The notes beneath the pieces are model-generated. The model searched no databases and had not been told where the DNA came from. It saw only the letters and a program-made list of their open reading frames with translations. This document shows positions 6,219 through 7,958 of a DNA stretch of 7,958 bases, piece by piece. This DNA comes from Gallionella sp. (GTDB taxonomy: Bacteria > Pseudomonadota > Gammaproteobacteria > Burkholderiales > Gallionellaceae): assembly GCA_025362155.1 (NCBI GenBank), contig JANYHX010000170.1, positions 1-7,958 of the forward strand, in the 5' to 3' direction. The position numbers were made by a program, and so were the translations under genes. Every line of letters begins with the position of its first letter. The first letter of the stretch is position 1.

Positions 6219-7649
6219 ATGATGGCACTCATGAAAAATTTCACCCTGCTTGTATTGCTGTGCATTTCCCCCTGCGCCCTGAGCGATGGCCTGCCAGATT
6301 TGGGCGATGTTTCGCAGGCTGTTCTCACACCGCTACAAGAACGCCAGATAGGACAGCAGAGCATGATGCAAATTCGTGCCAGCAAACAATATCTGGATGA
6401 TGCGGAAGTTAATGAGTATCTGAATCAACTGGGCGCCAAGCTGGTGGAAAATAGCCCCGAGCCCTCGCTCAACTTTGAATTTTTTGCGGTCAATGATTAC
6501 AACGTCAATGCTTTTGCCTTGCCGGGTGGCTTCATTGGTGTAAATGCTGGATTGTTACTCATTACTCAAAGTGAGTCAGAATTAGCCTCAGTGTTAAGCC
6601 ACGAAATCTCGCATGTCACTCAACACCATCTGGCGCGGATGATAGAGGCACAGCAAGGTGATGGTTTGGTGTCCATGGCCGCCATAGCCATCGCCATACT
6701 CGCCGCACGCACCAACCCTCAGGCAGCAGAAGCTACTATCGTCGGAGTGCAAGCGGCCAACATCCAGAAACAACTAAATTTTACCCGTGCTTACGAGGAA
6801 GAGGCGGATCGCATCGGCTTGCAACTACTGCAAAAGTCCGGCTTCAATACCCACGCTATGCCGGAATTTTTGGAACGGCTACAAAAGGCCACGCGTTTGC
6901 TGGACAGCAACGCGCCCAACTATATGCGCACCCACCCGATCACCAGCGACCGTATCGCCGAAATTGAAAATCGCGTGCATAACCAGCCTTATCGTTTGAT
7001 CCCGGACAGCCTGGATTTTCAACTGGTGCGCAGCAAACTCATCGCTGCACAAAAGACCGCGCCGGATGCCATCGCTTATTTCAGTGGCGCCTTGGGTAAG
7101 CAAAATTATGGTAATCCGCTGGCGCAACGTTATGGATTAGTAAGCGCTTTATTGCGTGATGACCAAATCGAGCGCGCCGCCAAGGAACTGGCTGTTTTGC
7201 GCAAGCAGGCCAAAAATAATCCCATGATAGAAACGCTCACCGGCCAGATACTGCGCGCCGCAAAAAATTACTCCGGGGCGCTGACATTTTATCGCACGGC
7301 CATACAAAATTTTCCACAGCATCTCGCGTTGGTTTATGATTACATTGACCTGTTACTTCAGGCCCATCAAGCCGCCCCTGCCCTCAAGCTTCTGAGTGAA
7401 CAGCTCACCCGTCATCCCAGTGACACCACGTTATATGAGCAGCAATCCAGAGCGTACGCCCTGGAAGGAAAGACCCTCGAACAGCATCAGGCTCAGGCTT
7501 ATAGCTACGCCTGGCAAGGCAATCTTTACGGGGCGATTGAGCAACTGGAGTTGGCGAAACAAGCTGGTGGCAGTTTTTATCAGCTCTCAGCAATAGAAAG
7601 TGATTTGCGTGAGTTACGCGAAATGCTTGAGGCGCGCGCCAAGCCGTAG
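6219..7649 (+). CDS. bepA: Periplasmic M48 zinc metalloprotease with TPR domain, BepA/YfgC family
   Basis: BepA is an outer-membrane quality-control factor. In E. coli it works with the BAM complex, helps mature LptD and degrades stalled outer-membrane proteins. The product is 476 residues, near the E. coli size (487). A signal peptide is visible: from Met5, KNFTLLVLLCISPCALS, with cleavage likely before DGLPDLG. The protease domain shows NVNAFALPGGFIGVNAGLL (95-113), the zinc site HEISH (H128, E129, H132) followed by VTQHHLAR, and EEEADRIG (193-200) supplying the third ligand. THPITSDRI (238-246) contains the HPxxxxRI segment whose His (H239 here) corresponds to the E. coli switch His246. 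Residues from about 283 to 450 are helical TPR-like repeats. There are ATGs at 6219, 6222 and 6231; Met5 (6231) gives the most typical signal. The gene is divergent from slt and convergent with the pilin gene. Confidence 0.95.
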   Translation: MMALMKNFTLLVLLCISPCALSDGLPDLGDVSQAVLTPLQERQIGQQSMMQIRASKQYLDDAEVNEYLNQLGAKLVENSPEPSLNFEFFAVNDYNVNAFALPGGFIGVNAGLLLITQSESELASVLSHEISHVTQHHLARMIEAQQGDGLVSMAAIAIAILAARTNPQAAEATIVGVQAANIQKQLNFTRAYEEEADRIGLQLLQKSGFNTHAMPEFLERLQKATRLLDSNAPNYMRTHPITSDRIAEIENRVHNQPYRLIPDSLDFQLVRSKLIAAQKTAPDAIAYFSGALGKQNYGNPLAQRYGLVSALLRDDQIERAAKELAVLRKQAKNNPMIETLTGQILRAAKNYSGALTFYRTAIQNFPQHLALVYDYIDLLLQAHQAAPALKLLSEQLTRHPSDTTLYEQQSRAYALEGKTLEQHQAQAYSYAWQGNLYGAIEQLELAKQAGGSFYQLSAIESDLRELREMLEARAKP

Positions 7650-7758
7650 CTGTAGCTGCTTTGCTATTACTCAGGCTCGACAGAATCTCCCGCGCAGGAT
7701 AAAAAAGCCCCTCTTGCGAGGGGCTATTACTTGCAGCACTGCCAAAAGTAGCACAGTA
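7650..7758. other. Convergent gap between bepA and the pilin gene
   Basis: A 109-bp gap. Apart from the terminator at 7701-7725, it holds two exact copies of GCTATTACT (7663-7671 and 7723-7731), 60 bp apart, the second overlapping the hairpin. There is no separate intrinsic terminator for bepA, and no open frame looks like a gene here. Confidence 0.5.
7701..7725 (-). terminator. Rho-independent terminator of the pilin gene
   Basis: An 8-bp perfect stem AGCCCCTC/GAGGGGCT with loop TTGC (7706-7725). The minus strand continues from the stem into a T6 run (plus-strand A6 at 7701-7706, the last base shared with the stem). It lies 33 bp after the pilin stop at 7759. On the plus strand the stem is followed by ATTAC with no T-tract, so it should work mainly on transcripts from the pilin side. 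Confidence 0.9.
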
Positions 7759-7958
7759 TTAACCGCAAGCCTTAGGCAAAATGCTGGTGGGTATCATGGT
7801 GTTGATTGGGCCTACCAATGCAACTGCAGCAGCGGTGGTAGAGGAAAGGTCATTGGCAGCAGTGCCATTGTTGCAACTCCACTTTCCATCGAATGGGTTA
7901 TACATCATATGCACGGATAACACTGTATTACCCGCTCCAACCAGTCTGCTGCTAACAC
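7759..7958 (-). CDS. Type IV pilin (PilA-like), C-terminal 65 residues, cut by right edge
   Basis: The minus-strand frame ending at TAA (7759-7761) encodes a C-terminus reading FDGKWSCNNGTAANDLSS, then TTAAAVALVGPINTMI, then PTSILPKACG. The Trp-x-Cys followed 36 residues later by a Cys next to the C-terminus in a PK(A/S/N)C context is the disulfide-bonded D-region of type IVa major pilins. Gly, Thr, Asn and Ala richness also fits. Such pilins are processed by PilD, assembled by PilB and PilC at the inner membrane, and serve in twitching, adhesion or DNA uptake. The N-terminal leader and hydrophobic helix are outside the window, so a minor pilin or T2SS pseudopilin is not fully excluded. The strong terminator just downstream fits a highly expressed, monocistronic or operon-terminal pilin gene. 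Plus-strand reading across this stretch resembles nothing known. Confidence 0.8.
   Translation of the reverse strand, partial: VSSRLVGAGNTVLSVHMMYNPFDGKWSCNNGTAANDLSSTTAAAVALVGPINTMIPTSILPKACG

Noticed and set aside
7663..7731. GCTATTACT direct repeats flanking the terminator, as marks of a mobile element
   Set aside because: The 51 bp between the copies hold no transposase or inverted ends, and the second copy is partly the hairpin itself.
7600..7920. Plus-strand open frame of 106 codons after bepA
   Set aside because: It runs through the bepA end, the pilin terminator and antisense to the pilin C-terminus. Its composition is not protein-like.
1..7958. A new defence, mobile or biosynthetic system
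   Set aside because: Every gene belongs to a well-known housekeeping or envelope family. No cluster of unknown genes, repeats or foreign-looking composition is present.

Overview
The window is a compact stretch of ordinary bacterial chromosome. It carries five complete protein genes and two genes cut by the window edges. The protein sequences look proteobacterial: the CCA enzyme and the BepA-type protease read closely like the E. coli proteins. The combination of pteridine-reductase-like SDR, MidA family, cca and slt suggests a betaproteobacterium, perhaps Nitrosomonadales or Gallionellaceae. That assignment is inference from protein style and gene order, not from a search. Base composition is moderate and similar across the genes, apart from one AT-richer patch inside slt. 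I see no tRNA, rRNA, insertion sequence, CRISPR array or attachment site.

Left part (1-1243), minus strand: a pteridine-reductase-like short-chain dehydrogenase, then 30 bp downstream the start of a membrane glycosyl-1-phosphate transferase (GT4/WecA-MraY family) that runs off the left edge. A short divergent gap (1181-1243) separates the SDR from the next gene and holds a perfect TATAAT on the minus strand.

Middle part (1244-6110): a plus-strand MidA/NDUFAF7-family methyltransferase converges on a minus-strand slt-cca pair. The slt stop and cca start overlap by 11 bp, so these two envelope and tRNA-maintenance genes are probably translationally coupled. The lytic transglycosylase is longer than usual. 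It has a roughly 115-residue Ser/Ala/Asn/Pro-rich insert in its helical domain and a 12-bp tandem repeat at its 5' end.

Right part (6111-7958): a divergent gap leads to plus-strand bepA, a periplasmic M48 zinc protease with TPR repeats. It converges on the C-terminal end of a type IV pilin gene on the minus strand. A strong hairpin with a U-tract on the minus strand terminates the pilin transcript.

No new multi-gene system is visible. The points most worth a second look are the Slt insert, the unusual slt leader (tandem repeat, G-rich tract, and the best ribosome-binding site aimed out of frame), and the PTR1-type catalytic triad in the SDR.
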